A stretch of DNA of 64,000 nt from Halorarum halophilum (lineage in GTDB: Archaea; Halobacteriota; Halobacteria; Halobacteriales; Haloferacaceae), in the NCBI RefSeq assembly GCF_013401515.1, contig NZ_CP058529.1, forward strand, positions 2,542,001 to 2,606,000, given 5' to 3'. Shown one piece after another: positions 17,091-26,109 of the stretch. Below the pieces are notes generated by a model. The model had not been told where the DNA came from. It saw only the letters and a program-made list of their open reading frames with translations, and did no database searches. The first letter of the stretch is position 1. The number at the start of each line of letters is the position of its first letter. A program made the position numbers and the translations under genes.

Positions 17091-17207
17091 TGGAAGCCCC
17101 CGCCGTCTGCGCGAAGCCCGGGGCCTCAAGCACCGGAGCGACCGAGCCGCGCGAGGGAGCGAGGAGCGCAGAGCGTCCCACGCAAGCGCAGACGGCGGCC
17201 CCTTCCA
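17091..17207. repeat. 117-bp element with 22-bp terminal inverted repeats
   Basis: The left arm 17091-17112 and right arm 17186-17207 are inverted copies, 19 of 22 matching; the core CGCCGTCTGCGC / GCGCAGACGGCG is perfect. The 73-base interior is rich in GAGCG-type words. It fits a small non-autonomous element or a long RNA hairpin. No coding capacity. Confidence 0.65.
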
Positions 17208-17430
17208 TTCTCACCCGATGGTGATTCAGTGGGGCGTCGCCAGGCGGTTTCTCGGTACCATCGTGGACGGACACCTACTCGTTCCGCCGTGGGGTTCGGG
17301 TGGTCGATTCGTGATCAACAGTGGGGTACTCGTCGGAGCAGAGGGTGTGACGGTCGAGGAACAGGTCACGATCCCAGTCTCTCCGTCACGAAGGCAGCGC
17401 CGACGAACTCGAATCGGGCGGCGCTGGCCG

Positions 17431-17475
17431 TGGGAAAGTTTATATCGGCTATCGACCCAAGTGTGAACTAGTATC
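17431..17475 (+). promoter_or_regulatory. Archaeal promoter of the 59-residue protein gene
   Basis: A purine-rich BRE-like GGGAAAG followed by the TATA element TTTATAT at about 17439-17445. It lies about 31 bases before the ATG at 17476, as expected for a leaderless or near-leaderless haloarchaeal message. Confidence 0.6.
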
Positions 17476-17655
17476 ATGGGAACGCGCGGGATGGAGTCCA
17501 CCGTTTACCTGACGACGACGGTCACCGACGAGACCGAGGACGGTCGCGACGAGACCGAGCGCGCCACGCGCGACCCGCTCGCCGCCGATACCGACGGGTT
17601 CCTGTCCAGACTCGACGGGCTCGCCTCGCGGCTCACCGGCCGTCGGGACCGATAG
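17476..17655 (+). CDS. Small acidic protein with SRLDxLAxRLT tail
   Basis: A 59-residue protein behind a clear promoter. It is acidic and Thr-rich at the N-terminus (YLTTTVTDETEDGRDETE). It ends SRLDGLASRLTGRRDR, which matches the C-terminus of the 66-residue CxxC protein at 4239-4439 (SRLDALARRLTYGR). It lacks the CxxC pair. The shared tail may be an amphipathic helix for docking. The function is unknown. Confidence 0.65.
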   Translation: MGTRGMESTVYLTTTVTDETEDGRDETERATRDPLAADTDGFLSRLDGLASRLTGRRDR

Positions 17656-17770
17656 TCCCCACGACGACCCGACCGGAACTCGGCTTCCGCCGAACGTGAA
17701 ACCTGTCTGACGTGCGCGTGACGCCGGAGGGACGCTTATCCCTCTCGACGGCGTAGCCCGCCCAACTCAC

Positions 17771-18487
17771 ATGGAGGAGAGTATCTCCGGCTTCAAGGTC
17801 CGGGGGGACTGGGGCGACGTCGTGGAACACGGCGAGCGCATCACCCGAGCCCTCAGGGAGGCTGGCGTCCGCGAGGCGACGTCGGACGCGTTCGAAGAGT
17901 GGAACGAATGGCGGCCGAAGGTCCACGAGCGCCTGGGCGAGGACGTGAGCGAGAAGACCGCCGAACAGGCCAGCGTCGGCGAGGGCGAGGGCGAGAAGGC
18001 CGGCAAGACCCCGGAGGACGACCTCCAGACCGCCGGCGAGAAGCTCTCCGAGTCCTACGAGAAGGTCGACAACGGCGACAACGAGGGCGCGCTGGAGTCC
18101 TGGAAGGACTCCATCGACCACGTCGCCCGCGCGGCCGACTCCGCCAGCCGGAAGGCCGTCCGGAAGGTGGAGGGCACCGTCTACCGCAAGGTGATGACCC
18201 AGCTCGCGCCGTACTACTTCGACAACGAACTCGTCTCGGCGAACCTCCAGAAGACGACCCGCGGCGAGGAGGACGGCCCCGCGTTCGTCTTCGAGGTGAA
18301 CGTCAACGACGACGACCTGAAGGAGGAAGTGTCCGAGCGCCTCGCGGACTTCGAGGACCAGGTCGACCGCTGGCACGTCGACACCGAGAAGGTGATGGAC
18401 ACCGCCGAGGCCGCCGAGGGCGTCGAGCCGCCCGCGGAGACCATCGAGGACGCCAGCGAGGGGCGTTCGAAGTCCACCACCAACTGA
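17771..18487 (+). CDS. DUF5828-like haloarchaeal protein
   Basis: A 238-residue soluble acidic protein. The N-terminus GFKVRGDWGDVVEHGERITRAL and the central helical part (GALESWKDSIDHVARAADSA; VEGTVYRKVMTQLAPYYFD) fit a conserved haloarchaeal family that I associate with DUF5828, recalled rather than searched. Gly/Glu-rich linkers occur near residues 70-85 and at the C-terminus. A helical bundle is likely. It shares no obvious operon with its neighbours. The function is unknown. Confidence 0.75.
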   Translation: MEESISGFKVRGDWGDVVEHGERITRALREAGVREATSDAFEEWNEWRPKVHERLGEDVSEKTAEQASVGEGEGEKAGKTPEDDLQTAGEKLSESYEKVDNGDNEGALESWKDSIDHVARAADSASRKAVRKVEGTVYRKVMTQLAPYYFDNELVSANLQKTTRGEEDGPAFVFEVNVNDDDLKEEVSERLADFEDQVDRWHVDTEKVMDTAEAAEGVEPPAETIEDASEGRSKSTTN

Positions 18488-18526
18488 GACCGTTCCGTCG
18501 ACCACCTCCCAACCCTTCCGACCCCC

Positions 18527-18928
18527 CTACTCCTCGACCGGCTGTTTCAGCTCCACCCGGTAGCCGAACGGGTCCCTGACGTACACGGCCGGCGCTCGTC
18601 CGGTCGCCCCGAGCGGGTTCTCCAGCCGCCGTTCCACGTCGATGCCGGCGTCCGCCAGGGCCGCCTCGATCTCGTCGATCCCCTGTTCCACGATCAGCGC
18701 GAGGTGGTCGTACCCCGTCCCGTCCGGCTCCGTGAACTCCTCGGTCGGCCAGAGGTGGAGCAGGTGGTCGGGCGTCAGCCTGACGTCGAAGAACGGCGTC
18801 TCGCCAGACCGGTACCGCTCGACTCCCTCGAGTTCGAAGCCGAGCGCGTCGCCGTAGAACGACCTGGCGTCGGCGAGGCCGTCGGCCGGAACGTGGAGCG
18901 TCGCGTGATCGATGGCGCGTGCGTCCAT
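18527..18928 (-). CDS. VOC-family (glyoxalase/dioxygenase fold) protein
   Basis: A 133-residue protein with paired beta-alpha-beta-beta-beta modules. The first has the opening AIDHATLHVPADGLADARSFY with a metal-ligand His and DALGFELEGVERY. The second has GYDHLALIVEQ and ends DPFGYRVELKQPV with the Glu ligand. These are the vicinal oxygen chelate signatures of glyoxalase, fosfomycin resistance and dioxygenase enzymes. The substrate is not deducible. The start at 18928 drops an eleven-residue extension that overlaps the divergent gene's upstream region. Confidence 0.85.
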   Translation of the reverse strand: MDARAIDHATLHVPADGLADARSFYGDALGFELEGVERYRSGETPFFDVRLTPDHLLHLWPTEEFTEPDGTGYDHLALIVEQGIDEIEAALADAGIDVERRLENPLGATGRAPAVYVRDPFGYRVELKQPVEE

Positions 18929-18987
18929 GCCGTGACGTTCGCCGGCGGGAGCAAGAAACATGGCGGCGGACCTCGGACTCGTACCCG

Positions 18988-19224
18988 ATGGAACCGCTCC
19001 GCATCGACGCCGGCGAACTGACGGCCGACGAGATCATCGAGGCGATGCGGGACGGCCGGCGCGTCGTCGTCACCGCCGACCTGTTCGGCGACGAGCGCGA
19101 ACTGACGCTCCGCCACGACGGCGAGACATTCTACTGCGACACGCCGACGCGGCTCCACAAGCACACCGAGGAGGCGGAGATGCGCGCTTGCATCGAGAAG
19201 ATGGGGTACGCCCGCGAGGAGTGA
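18988..19224 (+). CDS. Small conserved protein, function unknown
   Basis: A 78-residue protein beginning MEPLRIDAGELTADEIIEAM, with two hydrophobic strands (GRRVVVTADLF; RELTLRHDGETFYC) and a C-terminal region containing one His-x-His and two Cys residues (LHKHTEEAEMRACIEKMGY). The compact beta-rich pattern suggests a small folded domain. It is divergent from the VOC gene. A strong hairpin follows the stop. No known family was recognised with confidence. Confidence 0.65.
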   Translation: MEPLRIDAGELTADEIIEAMRDGRRVVVTADLFGDERELTLRHDGETFYCDTPTRLHKHTEEAEMRACIEKMGYAREE

Positions 19225-19248
19225 GCGGCGCTCGGATGCGGGCTGGCA

Positions 19249-19282
19249 CGGACGCTCCCCGGACTTCGTCCGGCAGCGTCCG
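19249..19282. terminator. Nested hairpin after the 78-residue gene
   Basis: Outer arms CGGACGCT / AGCGTCCG enclose inner arms CCGGAC / GTCCGG with a TTC loop. It lies 25 bases beyond the stop at 19224. It probably marks the transcript end or stabilises it. No T-tract is present. Confidence 0.45.
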
Positions 19283-19345
19283 CGGTGCGGGCGAGAACGA
19301 CCCCATGGCCGGGATTTAACCCCGTCTCACCCCTACTTCCGGTAG

Positions 19346-19717
19346 ATGAGCGACGGACCCGACATGGAGGACCTCATCCACACGGAGGAGCCCACCTTCC
19401 AGCACGTGATGGCCTGCGTCTTCGGGATTCAGGAACACGAGAGCCGCACGTACCTCGCCCTCCGCGAGCACCCGGGGAGCACCGTCGAGGAACTGGCCGA
19501 GGTGCTCGACCGGGACCGCTCGAACGTGAACCGCTCGCTCACGACGCTGCTCGAGAAGAACCTCGCCGAGCGCGAGCGCCGGCTGCTCGACCCCGGAGGC
19601 TACGTCTACCAGTACACCGCGACTCCGCTCGAGGACGCGAAGGAGATGCTCCACGCCGCGCTCGACGAGTGGGCCGAGACCGTCCACGAGCGCATCGACG
19701 GGTTCGGCGACGAGTAG
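19346..19717 (+). CDS. TrmB/MarR-like winged-helix transcription regulator
   Basis: A 123-residue DNA-binding protein. A winged helix-turn-helix spans residues ~25-90: TYLALREHPGSTVEELAEVL, then the recognition helix DRDRSNVNRSLTTLLEKNL, then a wing containing RRLLDPGGYVYQYTATP. The C-terminal helix (EDAKEMLHAALDEWAETVHER) probably dimerises. This is the short haloarchaeal TrmB-type form without a sugar-binding domain. Targets are unknown; the neighbours are conserved unknowns. Confidence 0.85.
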   Translation: MSDGPDMEDLIHTEEPTFQHVMACVFGIQEHESRTYLALREHPGSTVEELAEVLDRDRSNVNRSLTTLLEKNLAERERRLLDPGGYVYQYTATPLEDAKEMLHAALDEWAETVHERIDGFGDE

Positions 19718-19816
19718 GCGGAGGCGCGAAGCAGGCGGGTCGTCCTGTCGGATCACACCCATTTAGCGGCCGGGCGTCGGGAAAACCTCTTCATGGTGGT
19801 TACCGGATGGAGGACG

Positions 19817-20257
19817 ATGCCCGTCTCGAACCCCTCGTCCGTCGTCTCCTTCGACGGCGACGCGGTCCGTGCCGTCCTCGAGGAACGCGTCGAAGGCTCG
19901 CTCCGGTCGCTCGTCGAGTACGACCAGGACGAGTTCAACCCGCTGTACGTCGACGACGTCGCGCTCTCGTTCTACGAGGACGAGGCGGCGATGACCGCCC
20001 ACTTCGAGCGTATCCACTCGTACATCCACCTCGATTTCACGGAGCTCGACCTGTTCACCGACGAGCTGTTCCCGGTCTCCGAGCGCGTCCGCTACCTGAC
20101 GACGGGGTTCGACGTGTTCACCCTCGTCCGCGTGTACATCGACCGGGAAGGGCTGTTCATGGCGCTCGACCCCGGCGAGCCGGTCGAACCGCTCGTCCGG
20201 ACCGTCGACGACGCCGTTGAATCCAGCGAGGAGGGCCGGCAGTCGGCCGACTCCTGA
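19817..20257 (+). CDS. Conserved haloarchaeal protein (DUF7522-like), function unknown
   Basis: A 146-residue soluble protein. The stretch SLRSLVEYDQDEFNPLYVDD and the later FTLVRVYIDREGLFMAL recall a haloarchaeal family often seen near regulators (DUF7522-like, from memory). The ATG at 19817 is preferred over 19793 because a GGAGG sits four bases before it. No catalytic motif is visible. It follows the winged-helix regulator at about 100 bases and may or may not share its message. Confidence 0.65.
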   Translation: MPVSNPSSVVSFDGDAVRAVLEERVEGSLRSLVEYDQDEFNPLYVDDVALSFYEDEAAMTAHFERIHSYIHLDFTELDLFTDELFPVSERVRYLTTGFDVFTLVRVYIDREGLFMALDPGEPVEPLVRTVDDAVESSEEGRQSADS

Positions 20258-20345
20258 ACCCACCGTCGAGCGAGGGGTTCGGCTGGGGGAACGTCGGCGG
20301 GGAAACCGTTCTCCGGTTCGTCGGGTCCGCCGCGAGTTCGCCGTT

Positions 20346-20732
20346 TCACTGTTCGGCGGGAGTTGGCCGATACAGGTCGCGCTTGCTGTAGACGTAGATC
20401 GCATAGATCACGGTCGGTACGAGCGAAAAGGCCCCCTCAGTGCCGACGGTGAGGATCCCGGAGAACGCTGCGAAAGCGACCACGAAATTGAATGCAAAGG
20501 ATGCCATGGCAAGCGTCCAGCCCCACGGTCGGAGCGTCCAGAGACCGTACACGGCGAACAATGATACGACGACGGTCACTGTGAGAACGAGCCAGTCACG
20601 TGGCGCCCAGTCGAGAGCATCGGCGACCGAGACCACGACGGCCGTGCCGACTATCGTGGAGAAGAGTACGAGGAGACAGACGATCTTGATTCCGAGCGGT
20701 GGACTGGTCGCGAATCGTCGTTCGGAATCCAT
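20346..20732 (-). CDS. Four-helix membrane protein, function unknown
   Basis: A 128-residue protein with four hydrophobic helices (residues ~14-36, 48-65, 69-88, 97-116) and a short charged tail (YSKRDLYRPTPAEQ). The start at 20732 is favoured because the longer reading passes through an AT-rich promoter stretch (20735-20765, with CATATAAATCTC). GC content is lower than in its neighbours. It resembles small DUF-type membrane proteins common in haloarchaea. Confidence 0.65.
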   Translation of the reverse strand: MDSERRFATSPPLGIKIVCLLVLFSTIVGTAVVVSVADALDWAPRDWLVLTVTVVVSLFAVYGLWTLRPWGWTLAMASFAFNFVVAFAAFSGILTVGTEGAFSLVPTVIYAIYVYSKRDLYRPTPAEQ

Positions 20733-20951
20733 CGGCCTCATATAAATCTCATCACAATATAATCTTATGCACATAAGTCCCCGCGAACAGGTTCGATTTC
20801 TCGTCCTACATCGTGTCGCCTTCCAGTTTTCCCAGTCACCTTCACGTAGCATCGACGCCCGGCACTCCCGAGCCTCGCGGCCTCCTCCTGCCGCTCGGCA
20901 CTACCCGCCACAATCCGCCGACTTTTCACCGCCGGGGCCCACCTCCCGCCC

Positions 20952-22211
20952 ATGACCGACCTCGTCCTCGACGCGCCCGCCCAGCCGGCACCCCCCGAAG
21001 CCGACGACGGCACCTGGCTGGAGTGTATCGACTGCGGCGAGCAGTTCGCCCCCTTCGACGCCATCCGGTACACCTGCGACGACTGCGGCGGCCTGCTGGA
21101 GGCGCGGTACGCGGACCTCCCGACGTTCGACGAGTTCGAGGGGGAGGGCGTCTGGCGCTACTCGGCGGCGCTCCCCTTCGAGGAGGGCGTTTCGCTTCCC
21201 GAGGGGAACACGCCACTCCACGAGATGCCACGGCTCCGCGAGTCGGTCGGCGTGAACCGCCTGCGGGTGAAACATGAGGGGATGAACCCCACGGGCTCGT
21301 TCAAGGACCGCGGGATGACCGTCGGCGTCCGCGTCGCGCGCGAACTCGGCGTCGAGCGCCTGGCGTGCGCCTCCACGGGGAACACCTCCGCCGCGCTCGC
21401 GGCCTACGGCGCCCGTGCGGGGATGGAGACGCTCGTGTTGCTCCCGTCGGGCAAGGTCGCGGCCGGCAAGATCGCGCAGGCCAGCCTCCACGACGCCCGC
21501 ATCCTCGAGGTCGACGGCAACTTCGACGCCTGCCTCGACATCGTCCAGGAACTCGCGGCCGACGGCGACGTCTACCTCCTGAACTCGCTCAACCCGTTCC
21601 GGCTGGAGGGCCAGAAGACCATCGGCTTCGAGATCCTCGAGCGCTTCCACGCCGACTACGGCACCTACCCGGACCGGATCGTCCTCCCCGTCGGCAACGC
21701 CGGCAACACGGCGGCGCTGTTCAAGGCGTTCCGCGAACTCGTGACCGCGGGCGAACTCGACGTCGACGACGTCCCGGCGCTCACCGGCGTGCAGGCTGAA
21801 GGCGCCGCGCCGATGGTCGAGGCGATCGAGGACGGCGCCGACGAGGTCCGCCGCTGGGAGGAGGTGGAGACGCGCGCGACTGCCATCCGCATCGGCAACC
21901 CGGTGAACGCGCCGAAGGCGCTGCCCGGCATCCGCGAGACGGGCGGCACCGCCGTCGCCGTGAGCGACGCGGAGATCACCGACGCCCAGCGCGCGCTCGC
22001 GGCCGAGGGCGTCGGCGTCGAACCCGCCTCCGCGGCGTCCGTTGCGGGGCTCCGCAAACTCCGCGACGACGGCGTCGTCGGCGCCGACGAGGACGTGGTC
22101 TGTCTCACGACCGGCCACCTGCTGAAGGACCCCGACGCCGCTTTCGCCGCCGGCGACGACCCCGAACCGGTGGCCAACGACGCCGACGCGGTCCGGGCGC
22201 TGCTCGAGTGA
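20952..22211 (+). CDS. thrC: Threonine synthase
   Basis: Converts O-phosphohomoserine to threonine with PLP. The 419-residue product starts with a zinc ribbon (C25, C28, C42, C45: CIDCGEQ and CDDCGG), a feature of the archaeal and plant type. PLP is bound by K118 in MNPTGSFKDRG, and the phosphate loop is GNAGNTAAL. TGNTSAALAAYGARAG and GVEPASAASVAGL are further family marks. The start at 20952 follows a GC-rich spacer. It draws on homoserine phosphate, the branch parallel to the metX/metY methionine route found 13 kb downstream. Confidence 0.95.
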   Translation: MTDLVLDAPAQPAPPEADDGTWLECIDCGEQFAPFDAIRYTCDDCGGLLEARYADLPTFDEFEGEGVWRYSAALPFEEGVSLPEGNTPLHEMPRLRESVGVNRLRVKHEGMNPTGSFKDRGMTVGVRVARELGVERLACASTGNTSAALAAYGARAGMETLVLLPSGKVAAGKIAQASLHDARILEVDGNFDACLDIVQELAADGDVYLLNSLNPFRLEGQKTIGFEILERFHADYGTYPDRIVLPVGNAGNTAALFKAFRELVTAGELDVDDVPALTGVQAEGAAPMVEAIEDGADEVRRWEEVETRATAIRIGNPVNAPKALPGIRETGGTAVAVSDAEITDAQRALAAEGVGVEPASAASVAGLRKLRDDGVVGADEDVVCLTTGHLLKDPDAAFAAGDDPEPVANDADAVRALLE

Positions 22212-22349
22212 GGCGACGGGGCCGAAGTCGGCCGCCGCCTACGGTCGGACGAGTCTGCGCACGCATTCCTCGGAAAAATACGCTCCCGGTTCCCAGAACC
22301 GGTAATCGGGAAAGAACTGTCATATGCCGGCCGGACCTCCGACGAACTA

Positions 22350-23342
22350 GTGTCATCCCTGAACGCCTCTAACACGGACCGATCGGTCGAACCGGACGCG
22401 ACCCCCGACGACGAACCGACTCCCGAACGGGACCTCGACGACGGAGACGAGAGCGGTGATCTCGCGAACGTCGAGAACGAGGTCTCGGACGCCCTCGCCG
22501 ACCTGCAGGGGGCCTCCGAGGAGATCGCCGGGCGGACCGACTCCATCGTCGACCTCAGCCGCGAGCAGACCGAGGGGATGGGCGAGGTTCGAAAGGAGAT
22601 CACGGACATGAGCGCGGCCGTCGAGGAGGTCGCCTCCTCGGCCGAACAGGTCGCCGCCGAGAGCCGCGAGGTGAGCGACCTCGCGAGCGAGGGCCGCCAG
22701 TCGGCGCGAAAGGTCGTCGACGCGATGGGGACGGTTCGTGACTCCTCGAACGTCGTCTCCGAGCGCGTCCGGAAGATCGACGACGGCGTCGACGAGATTG
22801 ATGTGATTATCGACGTGATGAACGACATCGCGGCCCAGACGAACCTCCTCGCGCTCAACGCCTCCATCGAGGCCGCCCGCGCGGGCGAGGCCGGTGCCGG
22901 GTTCTCCGTCGTCGCGGAGGAGATCAAGTCCCTCGCGGAGAAGTCCCAGCGCCGTGCCGCCGACATCGAGACGTCGCTCGACGAGATCAAGTCGGACACG
23001 TCCCAGGCGGTCGACGCGCTCGACGAGAGCGACGAGCGGGTCAAGGTGGGAATCGACGAGGTCGACAACGCGATGGACAACCTCGAGGACATCTCCGACT
23101 CGGTCGACGAGCTCGACGTCGGCGTGACGCAGGTCGCGACCGCGACCGACCAGCAGGCCGCCAGCGCCGAGGAGATCTCCGCGATGGTCGACCAGACCGC
23201 CGAGAACGCCGGCCGGATCCTCTCGGAGGCGCGCGAGATCGACGCCGCGGTCCGCGAGCAGGGCACGGCCATCCACGACGCCAGCGGACACGTCGAGACG
23301 ATCGACGAGGTGGCGGAGAACGGCGTCGACGACGACCGGTAG
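22350..23342 (+). CDS. Soluble methyl-accepting chemotaxis transducer
   Basis: A 330-residue cytoplasmic signal transducer with a GTG start (no in-frame ATG until 22577) and no membrane segment or recognisable sensing domain. After an acidic N-terminus it is entirely coiled coil. The conserved hairpin tip [20 protein letters not shown] and [21 protein letters not shown] contact CheA and CheW. Flanking Glu/Ala-rich helices hold methylation sites. It would feed the Che system encoded at 53.8-63 kb. Lacking its own sensor, it may respond to a partner protein or the cytoplasmic state. Confidence 0.92.
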   Translation: MSSLNASNTDRSVEPDATPDDEPTPERDLDDGDESGDLANVENEVSDALADLQGASEEIAGRTDSIVDLSREQTEGMGEVRKEITDMSAAVEEVASSAEQVAAESREVSDLASEGRQSARKVVDAMGTVRDSSNVVSERVRKIDDGVDEIDVIIDVMNDIAAQTNLLALNASIEAARAGEAGAGFSVVAEEIKSLAEKSQRRAADIETSLDEIKSDTSQAVDALDESDERVKVGIDEVDNAMDNLEDISDSVDELDVGVTQVATATDQQAASAEEISAMVDQTAENAGRILSEAREIDAAVREQGTAIHDASGHVETIDEVAENGVDDDR

Positions 23343-23503
23343 GGTCGCCCTCGAGGGCGCGATTCGACGTGCGGGCGGTCGCGGGAAACCGCCGGAGCGG
23401 ACGGCGACCGAGCGGGAACTTGTCGGAGGTCCTTCGGGTGTCATCCGCGCGTGACACGGCTGTCCGATGGGTACTTTTGGTCCGCGTCGTGGTAGTGTCT
23501 CAC

Positions 23504-23845
23504 ATGTCTCCGGAGGCACGCGGTCGGAGCGAAACGCAGGAATCCGAGGAGGTGTACGGCGGCGAGGACGCCCCCGAGGTCGTCCGCCTCCGACGGGAGA
23601 ACGCCCGGCTCCGACACCGGGTCGTGACGATGGAGCGCGAGCGGGACAACCTCGTCGCCCGGTACGAGGCGCTGCTGCCGGACGGTGCGGAGCGGGACGG
23701 TGACGGAACGACGAACACGCGGCCGTCCGACGACCGAGCTTTCTGGGAGGACGGGTCCGATGCGGACGTGACGGGCCGGTCACGGTCGGACCGTGGCTCG
23801 GTCGTCGCCGCGATCGGCCGGTTCCTCCGCGATCGACTCCGGTAA
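23504..23845 (+). CDS. Coiled-coil protein, function unknown
   Basis: A 113-residue charged protein. A single strong coiled coil (LRRENARLRHRVVTMERERD and on to YEALL, residues ~28-55) is followed by a disordered acidic stretch and a basic amphipathic C-terminus (GSVVAAIGRFLRDRLR). The ATG at 23504 lies behind a promoter-like region. It follows the transducer gene at about 160 bases. It could be a membrane-peripheral adaptor; this is only a guess from shape. Confidence 0.55.
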   Translation: MSPEARGRSETQESEEVYGGEDAPEVVRLRRENARLRHRVVTMERERDNLVARYEALLPDGAERDGDGTTNTRPSDDRAFWEDGSDADVTGRSRSDRGSVVAAIGRFLRDRLR

Positions 23846-23989
23846 CGACGACCCGTCCCGGCCGCCGCTTCTCTCGAACTGCTGTCGGTCTTCCCGATCC
23901 GAACTACTGCCGGTGTTCCCGGCGACAGACGTTCCTCACCTGCTGTAACTGCGGTTCACAGTGTAAGTCGCGCCGACTGGGGAGCCGAC

Positions 23990-25576
23990 TCAGGCCTCGT
24001 CCAGCGTGATGGTCGTGACCTCGATGACGCGGTCGTCGGCGAGCAGGCGCTGGAGCGTCTCCGTCGGCACCGGGCCGTCGAGGTTGTACACGGTGATCGC
24101 CTCGCCGCCGATGGTCTCGCGGGCGTTGAACATCCCCGCGATGTTCACGTTCGACTCGCCGAGCACCGTGCCGACGAGCCCGATGACGCCGGGTTCGTCG
24201 CGGTTGCGTGCGACGAGCATGTGGCCGTACGGACGGGCGTCCACCCTGTAGTCGTCGATGCGGACGATTCGGGGGTCGTCGCCGGCGAACAGCGTCCCCT
24301 CGACCGACATCGAGCTGTCGCCGTCCTCGACGGTCACCCGGACGAGGCTCTGGAAGTCCTCGGTCTGGCGGGTCTTGCTCTCGGTCACCTCGATGCCGCG
24401 GTCCTCGGCGAGCTGCGGCGCGTTGACGGCGTTCACCTCGTACTCGAGCTGGGAGAAGACGCCCTTCAGCGCCGAGGCGGTGACGAGGTCGATCTCCTCG
24501 TCGGCGATCTCGCCCTCGTAGTGGACCTCGACCGACGAGATGCGTTCGCCGAGGAGCTGGGCGGCGATGCGCCCGGCCGTCTCGGCCACGTCGATGTAGG
24601 GCTTGACGCGGGGGAACGCCGACTCGTCCATCGAGGGCGCGTTCAGCGCGCTCATCACCGGCTCCTCGTTGAACGCCGCGAGCACCTGTCTGGCGGTGTC
24701 GATGGCGACGTTCTCCTGGGCGGCCTCGGTGGAGGCGCCGAGGTGGGGCGTGACGACGATGTCGTCCACGTCGAGCAGCGGCGAGTCGGCGGGGAGCGGC
24801 TCCTCGGCGAACACGTCGAGTGCGGCGCCCTTGACGGGGCCGTTCGCCACCGCCTCGGCGAGCGCGTCCTCGTCGACGAGGCCGCCGCGGGCGACGTTGA
24901 CGAGGTAGCCGTCGCCGAGCGACTCCAGCTCCTCGGCGCCGATCATCCCCTCCGTCTCGGGGAGCAGCGGGGTGTGGATGGTCGCGAAGTCGGCCCGCTC
25001 CAGGCACTCGTGGACCTCGTCGACGAGTTCGGCGCCGAACTGGCCGGCGCGCTCCTCGGAGATGTACGGGTCGAAGACGACCAGATCCATGCCGAAGGAG
25101 TCGAGCCGCTTCGCGACCTCCTGACCGACGCGGCCGAGGCCGACGATGCCGAGCGTCTTGTTGTTCAGTTCGCGCCCGAGGTAGTCGCCCTTCGCCCACT
25201 CGCCGTCCTTGAGCCGGTCGTGGGCCTGCGGGATGGAGCGGGCGACGGCGAACGCCATCGCGACGGTGTGTTCGGCGGCCGCGCGGATGTTCCCCTGCGG
25301 CGCGTTCGCGACGATGACGCCGTGGTCGGTCGCCGCGTCGATGTCGATGTTGTCGACGCCGACGCCGGCCCGCCCGACGATGACGAGGTTCGGGGCGGCC
25401 TCGAACAGTTCGCGGTCCACCTCGGTGCCGGAGCGCACGATGAGCGCGTTGACGTCCCTGACCGCCTCCAGCAGGGCGTCGCCGTCGAGGTCGTAGCCTG
25501 TCTCGACCTCGTGGCCCGCCTCGCGTAACAGCTCCATCCCGGCGTCCGCGACCGGGTCGCTGACGAGTACCTTCAT
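23990..25576 (-). CDS. serA: D-3-phosphoglycerate dehydrogenase
   Basis: Oxidises 3-phosphoglycerate to 3-phosphohydroxypyruvate, the first step of the phosphorylated serine pathway. The 528 residues match the long (type I) form. The N-terminal substrate domain leads to the NAD-binding GIVGLGRVGQEVAKRL. Catalytic Arg, Glu and His lie in NVARGGLVDEDAL and TPHLGAST. An allosteric substrate-binding domain follows (~320-450). A C-terminal ACT domain (PGVIGLVGTVLGESNVNIAG) is a typical serine feedback site. The ATG at 25576 matches the family N-terminus MKVLVSDPVADAG. serB and a class V aminotransferase lie close by. Confidence 0.95.
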   Translation of the reverse strand: MKVLVSDPVADAGMELLREAGHEVETGYDLDGDALLEAVRDVNALIVRSGTEVDRELFEAAPNLVIVGRAGVGVDNIDIDAATDHGVIVANAPQGNIRAAAEHTVAMAFAVARSIPQAHDRLKDGEWAKGDYLGRELNNKTLGIVGLGRVGQEVAKRLDSFGMDLVVFDPYISEERAGQFGAELVDEVHECLERADFATIHTPLLPETEGMIGAEELESLGDGYLVNVARGGLVDEDALAEAVANGPVKGAALDVFAEEPLPADSPLLDVDDIVVTPHLGASTEAAQENVAIDTARQVLAAFNEEPVMSALNAPSMDESAFPRVKPYIDVAETAGRIAAQLLGERISSVEVHYEGEIADEEIDLVTASALKGVFSQLEYEVNAVNAPQLAEDRGIEVTESKTRQTEDFQSLVRVTVEDGDSSMSVEGTLFAGDDPRIVRIDDYRVDARPYGHMLVARNRDEPGVIGLVGTVLGESNVNIAGMFNARETIGGEAITVYNLDGPVPTETLQRLLADDRVIEVTTITLDEA

Positions 25577-25893
25577 GCACCGAGGGAACTCCGGCGCGAG
25601 GGTAAGCCTTTCTGCGACGGCGGAACTCGCCCTCCGATCGTGACGGCTCGCGGACCCGTCGGCTGTGGTTATCCGGTCGCTAACCCCTTCGTTTCGACTG
25701 GAGATTCGACCGCCTCGGCCGGGTCTCCCGAGCGGTTTCAGGACCGCCAATAGGGGTTTCGACTTCCCCGTCGGCCGTCGGAGCCTCCCTGACCTGCTGG
25801 GACGGAGTCGGGGATGTCGGGCGGGGCCGAGGGACGATGGCGGACGGGCTCGCAGCCCCAACTGGCTTCTTTCGGGGGCGAGAAGGAACGACC
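25577..25893. other. Divergent spacer, serA / DUF4177 gene
   Basis: About 315 bases between two divergent starts. It presumably carries both promoters. No clear gene, repeat or RNA was seen, and short open frames here have shadow-like composition. Confidence 0.35.
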
Positions 25894-26109
25894 GTGTCCA
25901 CGAACGACCCTCCACGTTGGGAATATCGGACGTTGCGACCGCCGCGCGAGTCGACGAAGAAGGAGGCGAGCGACCCGGTCGACGAACTCAACGACCTCGG
26001 CGCCGAGGGCTGGGAGGTCGTCGAGACGATCGACTACGTCGGCGGCGGCACGAAGTTCCTCCTGTTGAAACGGCCGGAAAGCGTGGGACGAGAGGGTCAG
26101 GATGGGTAA
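25894..26109 (+). CDS. DUF4177-type small protein
   Basis: A 71-residue protein with the DUF4177 pattern: WEYRTLRPPRES, then DELNDLGAEGWEVVETIDYV and a closing strand TKFLLLKRP. The GTG at 25894 gives the usual length; an upstream ATG at 25837 would add a low-complexity extension. Its last eight bases overlap the next gene, so the two are probably coexpressed. The function is unknown. Confidence 0.75.
   Translation: MSTNDPPRWEYRTLRPPRESTKKEASDPVDELNDLGAEGWEVVETIDYVGGGTKFLLLKRPESVGREGQDG

Larger units (their letters stand above)
17009..17475. other. Intergenic stretch between hemL and small-protein gene
   Basis: About 470 bases. It holds the inverted-repeat element at 17091-17207 and the promoter of the small-protein gene near 17431-17445. 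An open frame at 17218-17466 has no family features and overlaps that promoter, so it is not called. Confidence 0.4.

Noticed and set aside
17218-17466. An 82-residue frame after hemL
   Set aside because: It overlaps the TATA element of the 59-residue protein gene and shows no family features.
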